Below, in pieces: positions 25,253 through 34,216 of a stretch of DNA of 64,000 bases. The first letter of the stretch is position 1. Each line of letters starts with the position of its first letter. The notes below the pieces were generated by a model. It saw only the letters and a program-made list of their open reading frames with translations, was not told where the DNA came from and did not search any database. The translations under genes were made by a program, and so were the position numbers. Source of the stretch: an uncultured Aequorivita sp. (GTDB taxonomy: Bacteria; Bacteroidota; Bacteroidia; Flavobacteriales; Flavobacteriaceae); the NCBI GenBank assembly GCA_937125455.1, contig CAKZLK010000047.1:124001-188000 (forward strand), in the 5' to 3' direction.

Positions 25253-25879
25253 CTAATCTAGATGATAAATTTCCATTATGCCTTTCAGCACTTTATCAAA
25301 ATTAATTTTTAAATCAATCAATTTTCCCGTTTCCATGTCCATTACCCAGCCATGGACTGTTAAATTTCTATTTCTATAGGCAATTTGTACGTCTGCGGTT
25401 TTAATAACATTTACACACTGTTCCTGTACATTCAGTTCTACAAGTCGACGGTATTTTTCTTCTTCTGTTTTTAATTGGTTGAGCTCTTGATTATGCAACC
25501 TATATACATCCCGAATATTTCGCAGCCAAGGGTTCAATATTCCTAAATCCTGACTTTGCATAGCGGCTTTTACACCACCACATCCATAGTGGCCACAAAC
25601 AATTATGTGGTTAACCTTTAAATAGCTAACGGCATAATTGATTACGCTCATAGCGCTGAGATCCAAGTTGGAAACCATATTGGCGATATTCCGCAGGATA
25701 AAGGCTTCCCCCGGTTTGGCGCCCATAATTTCCTCAGCAGTAACACGACTATCACTGCAGCCTATATACAGTACTTCTGGATTTTGGCCTTCGGAAAGAT
25801 TTTTAAAATAATTAGGATCCAACCCTAATTTTTCATTTACCCAAGCTTGATTGTTTTTAAAAATTTGATCGATATTCAT
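25253..25879 (-). CDS. Beta-class carbonic anhydrase
   Basis: The 208-residue cytoplasmic enzyme interconverts CO2 and bicarbonate. Zinc ligands and the active-site dyad are visible: Cys41, Asp43 and Arg45 in GCSDSRV, and His97 and Cys100 in CGHYGCGGV. The rest (AFILRNIANMV, LKVNHIIV) fits the family core, and the length is normal. It has no signal peptide. A TATCTTTA promoter-like box lies upstream on the minus strand. It is a single gene between the fasciclin and TPR lipoprotein genes. Confidence 0.93.
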   Translation of the reverse strand: MNIDQIFKNNQAWVNEKLGLDPNYFKNLSEGQNPEVLYIGCSDSRVTAEEIMGAKPGEAFILRNIANMVSNLDLSAMSVINYAVSYLKVNHIIVCGHYGCGGVKAAMQSQDLGILNPWLRNIRDVYRLHNQELNQLKTEEEKYRRLVELNVQEQCVNVIKTADVQIAYRNRNLTVHGWVMDMETGKLIDLKINFDKVLKGIMEIYHLD

Positions 25880-25985
25880 GATTTTTCTGAAGTTTTTTTT
25901 CAGTATTTAAAGATATAGAAAAGCCTTTGTGCCCACAAAGTGGAAATTGAAAATTTAACTACTAAACTTTTTGAAGTTTGTAAAC

Positions 25986-27506
25986 TCAAATTACCTGTTT
26001 TGTGTTTTCTATTCCTTTCAAAACACGTAACCTACCGGGTCCAATTTTTAGGGCAAGCTCGTATTGTTCTGCAGCTTCCTCATTTCTGTTTTGGGTGAGC
26101 AACCAGTCTGCATACAACTCGTGGGTAGGTTTTTGAATAGAAGGTGGCCCGTAACTATAACTGATGCTGTTTTCAATATCTATTGATTTTATAAAATGTT
26201 CTTCCGCCAATTTTGTGTTATTTTCAAGCTTGGCGCGAAGTGCCAATAATTGGTTTTGCCTGATTTCCGCTTCTTTTAAATCCATATTTGAAGCTTCGTC
26301 ACGACTTACCCCTGAACAGAGTTTGGAACTGCCTTCCGAAATAACAAATGACTCCCTTTTATGGTCTTGTTTCATAGTATTAAGTATGCTGTCTAATCTT
26401 TGGATATTACCTGCTTTATAAGCTTTCATCCCTTCCAGAAACTGATATTTGGAGCGGACGGAAATATTCAAATCGGTTATTTCCACAGGTATATCTGCAA
26501 TTTCGCCTTCCCACTTATCAGTTTCGGTTAAATAAGTTCCTTTTAAAAACACCAAATATGCCCGCGCACTTTTTGATGGGGTTTGTGTGGCATACTTTTT
26601 CATATCTAGCAACATTTTTTTTGCTTCCTCATAATTTCCTTTTTGAAGATATCCGTACTGCAACCAATGATAAGCGTGATAGCCACGGGCATCATTGTCT
26701 AGTTCTTTTTTCTCCATTCGGTTAATACTTGCTTGGTAGGAATCAATATTCGAGGAAATTACATTATCCCACATTCCCATTGCAACATAAATGTGTGAAG
26801 GCATGTGCAGTGCGTGGCTGGCATCTGGCGCTACTTTTGAGTATGTATTGGCGGCATCTAAGGCAAGGGTAGCACGATCGGGATCGTCATAAGAATGTAT
26901 TAAATAATGTAATGCACCCGGATGGTTTGGGTTTTCCTTTAAAATACCTTTTGCAATTTTTGCGCCTTTTCCGTAAACAATATCATCTCTTCCTTCTTCA
27001 ACTGAGCCTAGTAGTGACAATGCATAAAATGCGGCCACTTCTTGATTGGCTGGATATTTTTTGTACAAACCTTCCATAAAATTTGCACAAGCAAAATCTC
27101 GTTGGTTTTTTTCTGTTTTTGGCTGATAAAGTATGTGTACAGATTCAATTAAATCTTGTTCAATTTCGCTTGTATTATTTTCTAAATTTAGCCTACCGAG
27201 TTTTGCTAAAACAGTTGATGCGGCTTCATAATCTTGTTCGTGCCACAAGCTGTGGTTATAGGTCATTGCCTCGCCCCAATAGGCCATCGCCATTTTTGGA
27301 TCTTCCTTTTGTGCTTCTTGAAAAGCCTCGCGAGCGTCTTCATATTCAAAGGAATGCAAAAGCAATAATCCTTTTTCAAAGTGGGGTTGGGCACTTTTTT
27401 TTCCACTTACAGAAATATTTATAACACCCAAGTAACTTTTTTCTGGTTCTTTTTGTTTGCAGGAAACCACCAATACTAACGCTAAAACAAATGTTATGTA
27501 TTTCAT
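25986..27506 (-). CDS. Tetratricopeptide-repeat lipoprotein
   Basis: The 506-residue lipoprotein has a signal ending VVSC (Cys16). It is followed by helix-turn-helix TPR-like repeats: HFEKGLLLLHSFEYEDAREAF near residue 43, MAMAYWGEAMTYNHS, and a last TPR at AADWLLTQNRNEEAAEQYELAL-like positions near 470-490. The DPKMAMAYWGEAMTYNHSLW signature is seen in a widespread family of uncharacterised TPR proteins. It probably acts as an exported interaction scaffold. Partner and role are unknown. It is transcribed alone. Confidence 0.8.
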   Translation of the reverse strand: MKYITFVLALVLVVSCKQKEPEKSYLGVINISVSGKKSAQPHFEKGLLLLHSFEYEDAREAFQEAQKEDPKMAMAYWGEAMTYNHSLWHEQDYEAASTVLAKLGRLNLENNTSEIEQDLIESVHILYQPKTEKNQRDFACANFMEGLYKKYPANQEVAAFYALSLLGSVEEGRDDIVYGKGAKIAKGILKENPNHPGALHYLIHSYDDPDRATLALDAANTYSKVAPDASHALHMPSHIYVAMGMWDNVISSNIDSYQASINRMEKKELDNDARGYHAYHWLQYGYLQKGNYEEAKKMLLDMKKYATQTPSKSARAYLVFLKGTYLTETDKWEGEIADIPVEITDLNISVRSKYQFLEGMKAYKAGNIQRLDSILNTMKQDHKRESFVISEGSSKLCSGVSRDEASNMDLKEAEIRQNQLLALRAKLENNTKLAEEHFIKSIDIENSISYSYGPPSIQKPTHELYADWLLTQNRNEEAAEQYELALKIGPGRLRVLKGIENTKQVI

Positions 27507-27590
27507 AAATAATAATTTAGTAAGTTGTTTAAAGATAGCGATTTCTACTCAATTTTAATTTTAACGATTTATTATTTGGCTATTAGCCAC

Positions 27591-28418
27591 TTAAGTTATT
27601 TGATTGTGGTTTATTGTTTTACTGCTTTTTTCCAATTCCGCATCCAACGAATATAAAAGTTGCGTCGCCATTTCTTTTAAAAGAGCAACACGTTTTTTGC
27701 TGTAATTGGCAAGAATACTTCGGTATTTTATTCGATTTATGAGCTTTAATTGGTTTTCTGGATTTGCCAATAGGTTTTCAGCTGTAGTTTTTACCATATC
27801 ATTTTCGAAAGGTTGAAGACCAAGTTCTGAAACTAAAATTAATAACTCATCTGAATAGGTAGCAGACGAGAAAGCCGTTAGGTCCATAATATCTGGAATC
27901 ATCAAATTGTCAATAAGGTTGGTGTTGTTGTTTTGAATATTATCGGAAGCACGTTCGGTGGTTTGATAAAAACCTACGATTTCTTTTTTGAGGTTTGGGT
28001 TGCGTATAATGTTGATTTGCCCTGTATTATTGAGTTCTTGAAAGGTTGTGTTATTTATTCGAAGTGTGTATCTAATGGTTAAATCGTTGATTTTAGAATT
28101 GATGCTGTCCAAGTTTTTGAAACCCCCGTTAGATTTAATGTGTTGTAAAATATCATCTACGTCTCTAATAATAATGGATTCAATTTTTAGGTTGAGGTTA
28201 AATGTTATTATTTGGGAAGCAACATCTTCACGCAGGTTTTTTAAATAGGCAATTTCTTTGGTGTTTTGTTTTCGTTGGTCGTTCCAATTATTGATGCTTA
28301 AGGCAATCAAAATCCCAATGACCACAAGTATTATTTCACCAATAGCATACTTTAGATAATTTGAAGTCTTTCCTTCAGTGATAAGGTTTTTGCGGATGTT
28401 TCTAAAAAGTTTAATCAT
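27591..28418 (-). CDS. DUF6090 family membrane protein (copy 1)
   Basis: The 275-residue protein begins MIKLFRNIRKNLITEGKT, then a single membrane helix (YAIGEIILVVIGILIALSI, about residues 24-42) followed by NNWNDQRK. This N-terminus defines DUF6090. The remaining 230 residues are helical and would lie on the periplasmic side. A paralogue is at 34213-34968 and a truncated third start at 34172. The N-terminal DNA of the copies is nearly identical. Function is unknown. The gene lies at the end of a minus-strand run that includes a permease, peptidases and the second DUF6090 gene. Confidence 0.82.
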   Translation of the reverse strand: MIKLFRNIRKNLITEGKTSNYLKYAIGEIILVVIGILIALSINNWNDQRKQNTKEIAYLKNLREDVASQIITFNLNLKIESIIIRDVDDILQHIKSNGGFKNLDSINSKINDLTIRYTLRINNTTFQELNNTGQINIIRNPNLKKEIVGFYQTTERASDNIQNNNTNLIDNLMIPDIMDLTAFSSATYSDELLILVSELGLQPFENDMVKTTAENLLANPENQLKLINRIKYRSILANYSKKRVALLKEMATQLLYSLDAELEKSSKTINHNQIT

Positions 28419-28436
28419 TTTTTTTGTTTTGTCTCC

Positions 28437-28482
28437 TCGAGCGCAGTCGAGAGGTTAAACAATAGGTCTCGACTGCGCTCGA
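28437..28482. repeat. REP-like inverted repeat
   Basis: A 16-nt arm TCGAGCGCAGTCGAGA (28437-28452) is mirrored perfectly at 28467-28482 across a 14-nt spacer. Related single arms occur at 41649. It has no T-run, so it is more like a repetitive extragenic palindrome than a terminator. Confidence 0.75.
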
Positions 28483-28513
28483 CCTGACAATACCGTTTTT
28501 CTAAAGAGCATTA

Positions 28514-29815
28514 TCAAACCGTTTTCTTTTTAAAAATTTTAATAGCGAAAAAAATAAGCGATAATACAACTATGACTATTGCTGTGCCAATCATCTCATT
28601 TGCCGAAAGGCTTGATAAAAAGTATAGAATTATGGCAATAGCTATAATGGGGACAGTCCATCCTCCTGGAATTTTAAACCCTCCAGAATATTGTTCTTTA
28701 GAATTGCGCAACTTAATTACAGAAAGTGCTACTCCTAAATAAAGAATCAACATAGCGCTACTAGCAATAATCACTAATTGTTCAAAACTGCCTGTAACAG
28801 CTAAGATAAAACCGATAGTTGCATATAAAATAATGGCAATGTGTGGTGTAGCAAAAGATTTGTGAATTCTAGATAATGCATTTATCGAGATTACCTTATC
28901 CCTGGCAAGAGCGTAAACTATTCTCGGGCTATTCAGAATGGTTCCACTCATATAACCAAACATCGAAATAACTGCGCCAACAATTAAAAGCATATATCCA
29001 AAAGGACCAAAAACTACCCTAGCGGTTTCAGCAAGTGGAGCTGCTTTAAAATTTGGCAAAGCATCGCCCAAAACACCTTGAGAAACTGTCTGGATTAATA
29101 CATAAACAACTACAACTGTTACAATACTTATTAAAATAGCCCTTGGAATATTGCGTTTTGGATTAATAACCTCTCCGCCAACAATAATACCTGTTTCACA
29201 ACCTTGAAAGGCAAAAAATAAAATAAGGGATGTTTCACCTAAAGTTTTAACACTCGGAAAATGTTGAAAATACAAATTGCTTAAGGAAACATCCTTAAAG
29301 CCGATGAAAATCAGTAAAAGCAAAGGTATTAGCTTAATTATAGTATTAAATTTCACTAAACCCATCCCTTGTTTTAAGCCAATTACATTTACGTAAACTA
29401 GACCGTAAAAAAGAATAAATAAAAACAAAAATCGAGGCCATCCATTTTCAAATATGGGATATGCCGAGGCAACAACATTTACTAAAGCATTAGAAACAGC
29501 GGCATCTGCAAACAAATTACTTCCAACAGCAAAAACACCAGCAACAAAGCCAGGATAATCACCAAAAGCTGTTTCAATATAGGTGTAGGGTCCTCCGGTG
29601 TTTGTTACTTTACTGCCAGCTTCTGCAAAACAAAGCATTATCATTGCCATTAACAGTCCGCAAAACAAATAAGCAATGATGCTGGATGCTCCCATATAAC
29701 TAGCTACAATTGCAGGTAGTACAAAAATACCAGAGCCAATAATAATGTTAATGATGTTAGCCGATAAACCTAGTGCGCCAACTCTTCTTTTTAATCCTTC
29801 GTCTTTTTGAATCAT
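28514..29815 (-). CDS. APC family amino acid permease
   Basis: The 433-residue inner-membrane transporter has about 12 hydrophobic helices. Its first helix carries the APC signature INIIIGSGIFVLPAIVA, and TGGPYTYIETAFGD follows in the loop after helix 2. The C-terminus is basic (FKIFKKKTV). It would import amino acids coupled to protons or by exchange. Substrate is not determinable. It lies 15 nt downstream of a DUF1624 protein, in a minus-strand block with an alpha/beta hydrolase and an M19 dipeptidase, which suggests uptake of amino acids released from peptides. Confidence 0.88.
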   Translation of the reverse strand: MIQKDEGLKRRVGALGLSANIINIIIGSGIFVLPAIVASYMGASSIIAYLFCGLLMAMIMLCFAEAGSKVTNTGGPYTYIETAFGDYPGFVAGVFAVGSNLFADAAVSNALVNVVASAYPIFENGWPRFLFLFILFYGLVYVNVIGLKQGMGLVKFNTIIKLIPLLLLIFIGFKDVSLSNLYFQHFPSVKTLGETSLILFFAFQGCETGIIVGGEVINPKRNIPRAILISIVTVVVVYVLIQTVSQGVLGDALPNFKAAPLAETARVVFGPFGYMLLIVGAVISMFGYMSGTILNSPRIVYALARDKVISINALSRIHKSFATPHIAIILYATIGFILAVTGSFEQLVIIASSAMLILYLGVALSVIKLRNSKEQYSGGFKIPGGWTVPIIAIAIILYFLSSLSANEMIGTAIVIVVLSLIFFAIKIFKKKTV

Positions 29816-29830
29816 AATATTATTTTCTAA

Positions 29831-31012
29831 TTATAAATAACTCAACCACCATTTATCCTTATTGTTAGCTTTATAGATCATGTATTTTTTGCAGAAAGGG
29901 TAGAGTAGAAGCACTACGCCAATCCAAACCAGATAAACAACAAGCAGGGAATAACCATAGTTAATAAGGCTTGCATTACTGAAATTTTCCGCGGTCAAAA
30001 TCATAGAATGCCAATCTCCACCAAAAATTATCATCCCTACAATTGCAAAAACGTGGATTACAAAAACGTGGAGGAAATAATAAAACAGTGGAACCCTTCC
30101 AAAAACCAAAAAGAAATCCGTTAGCTTATTTTTTGTGTTTTCAAATATGTAAAGGAATATAAATGCCGGTCCCATTGTGATGCACAGGTATAATAGCGAA
30201 GGCGGATATTTGGTTACGTTAAATATCGAAAGAATCGTTTTGGTTGCGGTATCTTGAATTGTCCAAGGAACTAGATTGCCATAAACGTTCACTCCCCTTA
30301 AAACAAAAAATAGAATAAGCGCACCAAAGCCTAATAACAGCAACCATTTTCCACGAACCATTGCATTAAAATCCTTTTGATAAAATGTGCCGAACAAATA
30401 GCCCAAAGCCATCAGTCCTATCCATGGAATTAACGGATAATGTAATATAACCAAAGAATTTGGCCCGAAAACCAAACCGTTTTCTTGGTGTAATAGATAC
30501 CAAATGATGGCCTCAAAGCTTTTGCCTTGCATCACAAAGCCGTCCAATAAATTATGTCCGGCAATCAGAACAATTCCTATTATAAGAATAATTTTTTTCG
30601 GTAAATAAATAAGAAAGGAAAGGCAGACCATACTGAATCCGATGGTCCAGATAACTTGAAAAATATTAAGGCTATACGTTAAATCAAATGTCCAAATAAG
30701 ATTATTGACAGCGATTTCCAAAAAAATGAGCCAAATACCACGGGTAAACAGAAATTTAAAAAGCTCTGGTTTTGTTTTTTTGCTTCCATATAGAAAGGCT
30801 GAGGTTCCAGCTAAAAATACAAATACCGGGGCACAATAGTGTGTAATGAAGCGGGTGAAAAAGAGCATTGGCGTTGTAGTTTCCAGATTGGTTGGATCTG
30901 AAAAAAAAGCCCCATAATGAAAATAATCGCGCACATGGTCTAAGGCCATGATTACCATCACAACGCCACGTAGGACGTCAATGGATTCAATTCGGTTGGT
31001 TTTTGGTATCAT
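29831..31012 (-). CDS. DUF1624/heparan-alpha-glucosaminide acetyltransferase-like membrane protein
   Basis: The 393-residue protein has about ten membrane helices. It opens with RIESIDVLRGVVMVIMALDH, where the conserved Asp-His pair matches the DUF1624/HGSNAT-type acyltransferase family. Further signatures are FVFLAGTSAFLYG and the basic C-terminal tail. Related proteins transfer acyl groups across the membrane to sugars, but the acceptor here is unknown. It sits between an alpha/beta hydrolase (32 nt upstream in transcription order) and an APC permease. Confidence 0.8.
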   Translation of the reverse strand: MIPKTNRIESIDVLRGVVMVIMALDHVRDYFHYGAFFSDPTNLETTTPMLFFTRFITHYCAPVFVFLAGTSAFLYGSKKTKPELFKFLFTRGIWLIFLEIAVNNLIWTFDLTYSLNIFQVIWTIGFSMVCLSFLIYLPKKIILIIGIVLIAGHNLLDGFVMQGKSFEAIIWYLLHQENGLVFGPNSLVILHYPLIPWIGLMALGYLFGTFYQKDFNAMVRGKWLLLLGFGALILFFVLRGVNVYGNLVPWTIQDTATKTILSIFNVTKYPPSLLYLCITMGPAFIFLYIFENTKNKLTDFFLVFGRVPLFYYFLHVFVIHVFAIVGMIIFGGDWHSMILTAENFSNASLINYGYSLLVVYLVWIGVVLLLYPFCKKYMIYKANNKDKWWLSYL

Positions 31013-31043
31013 TGGTTGTTAGTTAGCTGATTTTACAACATCC

Positions 31044-32093
31044 TTATTTGAATTCTCCTGTATTCACATCTTTAATAAACTTTATCAATCCTGGAAAATA
31101 AGTTTGCGGGTCATCATATTGTGAAACGTGTCCTGCATTACAGGTGAGGCTTCTACCGCGTTGCACTTGGGTGCTCATCCATTCCATATATTTTGGATCC
31201 ATGGTGTCGTATTTTCCCCCAATCATTAAAGTTGGAACAGTCAATTCCTTTAATCTATCGGAAACATCCCAGCCTTTTAGTGTTGCATTTCCAGTTACAC
31301 CAAATTCACTATGGCCCTGCATATAGATATAAATATTTGGGTTGAGGTGCGAAAAGCCGCGATTGATGAACTCTGGCCATTCATCCAAAGGTTTGCGGAG
31401 GATGTGCTCTGTGTAATAATTGTTCATCACCAACTCGGCATATCGGGGATTTGAAAAATCTTCCTTCGCCTCCAATTCCTTAATTTCTTTATAAATTTCT
31501 GGAGGAAGTTGGGCTCCCAATACTTCAGCATATTTTTCGTATTCCGGAATGCTCGCCATCATATTTGAAATAATCAAGCCTTTTAGATTGTCTTGATATT
31601 TTAGTGCATATTCCATCGCCAAAATTCCGCCCCACGATTGCCCTAGTAGGTAAAAATTGTCTTTGTCCAGATTTAAAGCTTTACGAACTTGCTCTACTTC
31701 TTCCACAAAATGTTCTGTTGTCCAAAGCGTGGAATCATTAGGTTTATCGCTGTAATAACTATCCAGTTGATCGTAATAAATATATTCAATTTCTTCATTT
31801 GGAAGATAGCCGTCAAAACTCTCAAAGAATTCATGCGTACCACCGGGACCTCCGTGAAGAAGTAAAACCTTCATTTTTGGGTTGTTGCCCACGCGTTTTG
31901 TCCACACATTGAAAGTTCCTTTTGGAGTGGTGATGGGAATCATTTTGATGCCGCCAGTAATTTGGTCATCACTGTTTGAATAATCCATGTAACTGGATTT
32001 GCTATCGGTTTCGTTTTTTGTGGTTTCCTTTTTTTCAGCACAACTTAAAAGAAAGCTTGCTGAAATGATTAAAAAGTAAATTGCTTTTTTCAT
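31044..32093 (-). CDS. Proline iminopeptidase-like alpha/beta hydrolase lipoprotein
   Basis: The 349-residue lipoprotein has a signal ending LLSC (Cys18). It then follows the proline iminopeptidase fold: oxyanion HGGPGG (residues 80-85), YYDQLDSYYSDKP, and nucleophile Ser153 in GQSWGG. The acid is near KYDTMDP and the His is in NAGHVSQYDDP. Family enzymes release N-terminal proline or hydrolyse proline amides. The lipid anchor places it in the periplasm or on the outer membrane. It is next to a membrane dipeptidase and an amino acid permease, consistent with peptide scavenging. Confidence 0.87.
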   Translation of the reverse strand: MKKAIYFLIISASFLLSCAEKKETTKNETDSKSSYMDYSNSDDQITGGIKMIPITTPKGTFNVWTKRVGNNPKMKVLLLHGGPGGTHEFFESFDGYLPNEEIEYIYYDQLDSYYSDKPNDSTLWTTEHFVEEVEQVRKALNLDKDNFYLLGQSWGGILAMEYALKYQDNLKGLIISNMMASIPEYEKYAEVLGAQLPPEIYKEIKELEAKEDFSNPRYAELVMNNYYTEHILRKPLDEWPEFINRGFSHLNPNIYIYMQGHSEFGVTGNATLKGWDVSDRLKELTVPTLMIGGKYDTMDPKYMEWMSTQVQRGRSLTCNAGHVSQYDDPQTYFPGLIKFIKDVNTGEFK

Positions 32094-32135
32094 AATGGTT
32101 GGTTTTGTTTGTGAATATTTCTTTTAGTTTGATCA

Positions 32136-32945
32136 TTAATTATTACCTGCTTCTACTTGATAGATATTTTGCCCAATTTGACCAGTTTTTGTAAGTGATG
32201 CACATTCATCATTTCTTTCAAAAATAGCTTTTGTTGGTTTTACGGCTCCGTTAGCCATTGTAGGATAATCGTAAATAGTGTTTGTATAGCCAATGCTACT
32301 GCACGGGTGCCTTTTGCCATCTTGTGCGCCCCAATATTCAGTGAAATTATAGGATGTGTTTTCTAGCCATTGCCAAGATTCTGGAACCAATATTTTACCA
32401 ATAAATTCTTCTTTTTCAGTTGTCATATCCATAACCCAAGCTCCCCACCAAGTTCCGCTATCTGGTGCTTCTGCGATACCAAGTTCCCAAACCCTTACAC
32501 GATATTTTCGCCCTTCCTGCCAATTGTATTTTATCCTGCAAGAATAGCCACTGCCTTCGTGCCCAAATACTTCCGAATAACCATTAGCAGCACTCTGCGC
32601 ACTTTTTGCATCCCAAATAGAAAATATGGCAATTTTTGTTTGCTCTCCTTTAAATGAAGCTGATGTTTGAAGCCCCATATAACCTGTTTTGCCATTTACA
32701 AACGAATATTGATGTGCCCAATAAAAATTAGGAGCCTCTTTTTCTACAGTAAGAAAAAAATCTAAATTATTATATCCTTTACTGTTAGTAGGCAATTGAG
32801 GCCAGTTAAATATTGCTGAAGCAATATATGTTGGTGATTCAAAACTTAATCCGCTGTCGCCTAGATTATTTTGGCATATTAGAAAACTGTTGCCTGTAAA
32901 AAATAATAGGATGGCTGAAATGTAAATTTGTTTGCAATTTTTCAT
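32136..32945 (-). CDS. Secreted DUF3472-like protein
   Basis: The protein has about 269 residues when started at the Met at 32945 (MKNCKQIYISAILLFF). This start gives a clean signal peptide and leaves a 16-nt gap to the dipeptidase. The longer start at 32975 would overlap the dipeptidase by 14 nt. The mature part is beta-rich, with YMGLQTSASFKGEQ, FSIWDAKSAQ and HEGSGYSCRIKYNWQEGRKY, a pattern I associate with DUF3472 carbohydrate-related domains. Function is not established. Two late Cys may form a disulfide. Confidence 0.6.
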   Translation of the reverse strand: MKNCKQIYISAILLFFTGNSFLICQNNLGDSGLSFESPTYIASAIFNWPQLPTNSKGYNNLDFFLTVEKEAPNFYWAHQYSFVNGKTGYMGLQTSASFKGEQTKIAIFSIWDAKSAQSAANGYSEVFGHEGSGYSCRIKYNWQEGRKYRVRVWELGIAEAPDSGTWWGAWVMDMTTEKEEFIGKILVPESWQWLENTSYNFTEYWGAQDGKRHPCSSIGYTNTIYDYPTMANGAVKPTKAIFERNDECASLTKTGQIGQNIYQVEAGNN

Positions 32946-32961
32946 AACGAATGATTTTATG

Positions 32962-34143
32962 TTAGTGGGTCTCATTAGCTTTTAAAACCCGAAGCAGGTT
33001 TCCGCCAAGAATTTTATCGATATCTTTTTCGCTATAGCCTTTTTCCAATAATGCTTTTGTAATCTTAGGATAATCGGTAACATCATCCAACTGGCTTGGT
33101 GGTAAAAAGATTCCGTCAAAATCGGAACCGATACCTACGTAATCTACGCCGACTAAATTGATGACGTATTCAATATGTTGAATAACAAAATCGAAAGGTG
33201 CGCGAAGTTGTTGGGATTCATCTGCATATTTTATGTAGATACTTTCTTGTGCGATAAATGAATTCATCCCAGCTTGCGTTAATGAATCTATTTCGGTTTT
33301 GTGTTTTTCCAGAAATGCACTTTCCCTTGCATCCACAGATGGATCTATAAATCCCGAGTTAAAATTTATCTGAATTACACCCCCATTTTTGGCAATTGCT
33401 TTAATTTGGTCGTCTTTTAAATTTCGCTTGTGCGGGCAGAGGGAATATACGGAACTATGCGAAGCGATGATGGGTTTAGTAGTCGTGGCAATCACATCCC
33501 AAAAGGTTTGCTCCCCAACATGCGAAACATCTACCAGCATCCCCAAACTGTTCATTTTTTGGACTATTTGTTTCCCCTTAGCCGTAAGCCCTTTTTTGCC
33601 TTCTGAATTTTTTGCGCCTTCTGGATTGGTTTCATCGGAAGCGCTTGTTGCCCAAGGAGTAGAATTGTTCCACGTAAGTGTGATATAACGAACACCGCGA
33701 TTGTAAAGCGCTTCAAGTTTACCTAAATCATCCTCAAATTGATGGCCGCCTTCCAAACCTACCAAAGTAGCAATTTTCTTCTGATTAACAGCTTTTAGAA
33801 GTTCTTTTAAATTGGCGACTTTCACAATTTTATCAGGATTTCGTTTTATTACGGCATCCAAACTATCTATTTGGCGGTTGGCAAAGGCATACGGATTTAC
33901 CCTTTCACCATCGCTCCAAACAGAAAAGAACTGAACATCTACGCCACCTTCCTTCATCCTGTTAAGGTCGCTGTGGGTTTTGCCTTTCAAATCGGTATCG
34001 AAAACAAAATTTTTCTCCATTGTTTGGGTGAGAAAATCGTTGTGCGTGTCCACTAATATCGCTTTGTTATGAATTTTTTGATAGCCCTGGGCGCTTAGTT
34101 GAAGCGTTGTGATTAAGCTGAAGAATAGTAGTTTCCTTTTCAT
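32962..34143 (-). CDS. M19 membrane dipeptidase
   Basis: The 393-residue protein has a signal peptide ending LSAQ (residue 19) and an amidohydrolase-type barrel. The metal motif HxD is at VDTHNDFL (His34, Asp36). GLEGGHQFEDDL carries the bridging Glu, and MLVDVSHVGE and PIIASHSSVYSLCPHKRN hold the two later His ligands. GIGSDFDG near the end is also typical. It hydrolyses dipeptides outside the cytoplasm. It belongs to the peptide-handling block with the alpha/beta hydrolase and APC permease. A truncated DUF6090 start lies immediately upstream. Confidence 0.92.
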   Translation of the reverse strand: MKRKLLFFSLITTLQLSAQGYQKIHNKAILVDTHNDFLTQTMEKNFVFDTDLKGKTHSDLNRMKEGGVDVQFFSVWSDGERVNPYAFANRQIDSLDAVIKRNPDKIVKVANLKELLKAVNQKKIATLVGLEGGHQFEDDLGKLEALYNRGVRYITLTWNNSTPWATSASDETNPEGAKNSEGKKGLTAKGKQIVQKMNSLGMLVDVSHVGEQTFWDVIATTTKPIIASHSSVYSLCPHKRNLKDDQIKAIAKNGGVIQINFNSGFIDPSVDARESAFLEKHKTEIDSLTQAGMNSFIAQESIYIKYADESQQLRAPFDFVIQHIEYVINLVGVDYVGIGSDFDGIFLPPSQLDDVTDYPKITKALLEKGYSEKDIDKILGGNLLRVLKANETH

Positions 34144-34171
34144 AATATAGTTATTGATTGTTAGCTTTTTC

Positions 34172-34216
34172 TCATTTAGAAAGTTTTTGTCGGATGTTTT
34201 TAAATAGTTTAATCAT
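34172..34216 (-). pseudogene. Truncated start of a third DUF6090 gene
   Basis: On the minus strand ATG at 34216 opens MIKLFKNIRQKLSK and stops at TGA (34174-34172). These 14 codons match the first 14 residues of DUF6090 proteins (MIKLFRNIRKNL in both intact copies). The ATG overlaps the TGA of the DUF6090 gene just upstream as ATGA, the normal coupling seen in tandem genes. The rest of the gene is missing and the M19 dipeptidase starts soon after. It is read as a deletion remnant. Confidence 0.6.

Noticed and set aside
29570..29600. TAGGGT within the APC permease gene as another ECF-type promoter
   Set aside because: It lacks the full GGTAGGGT and the TGT element at 14 nt, and lies inside coding sequence.
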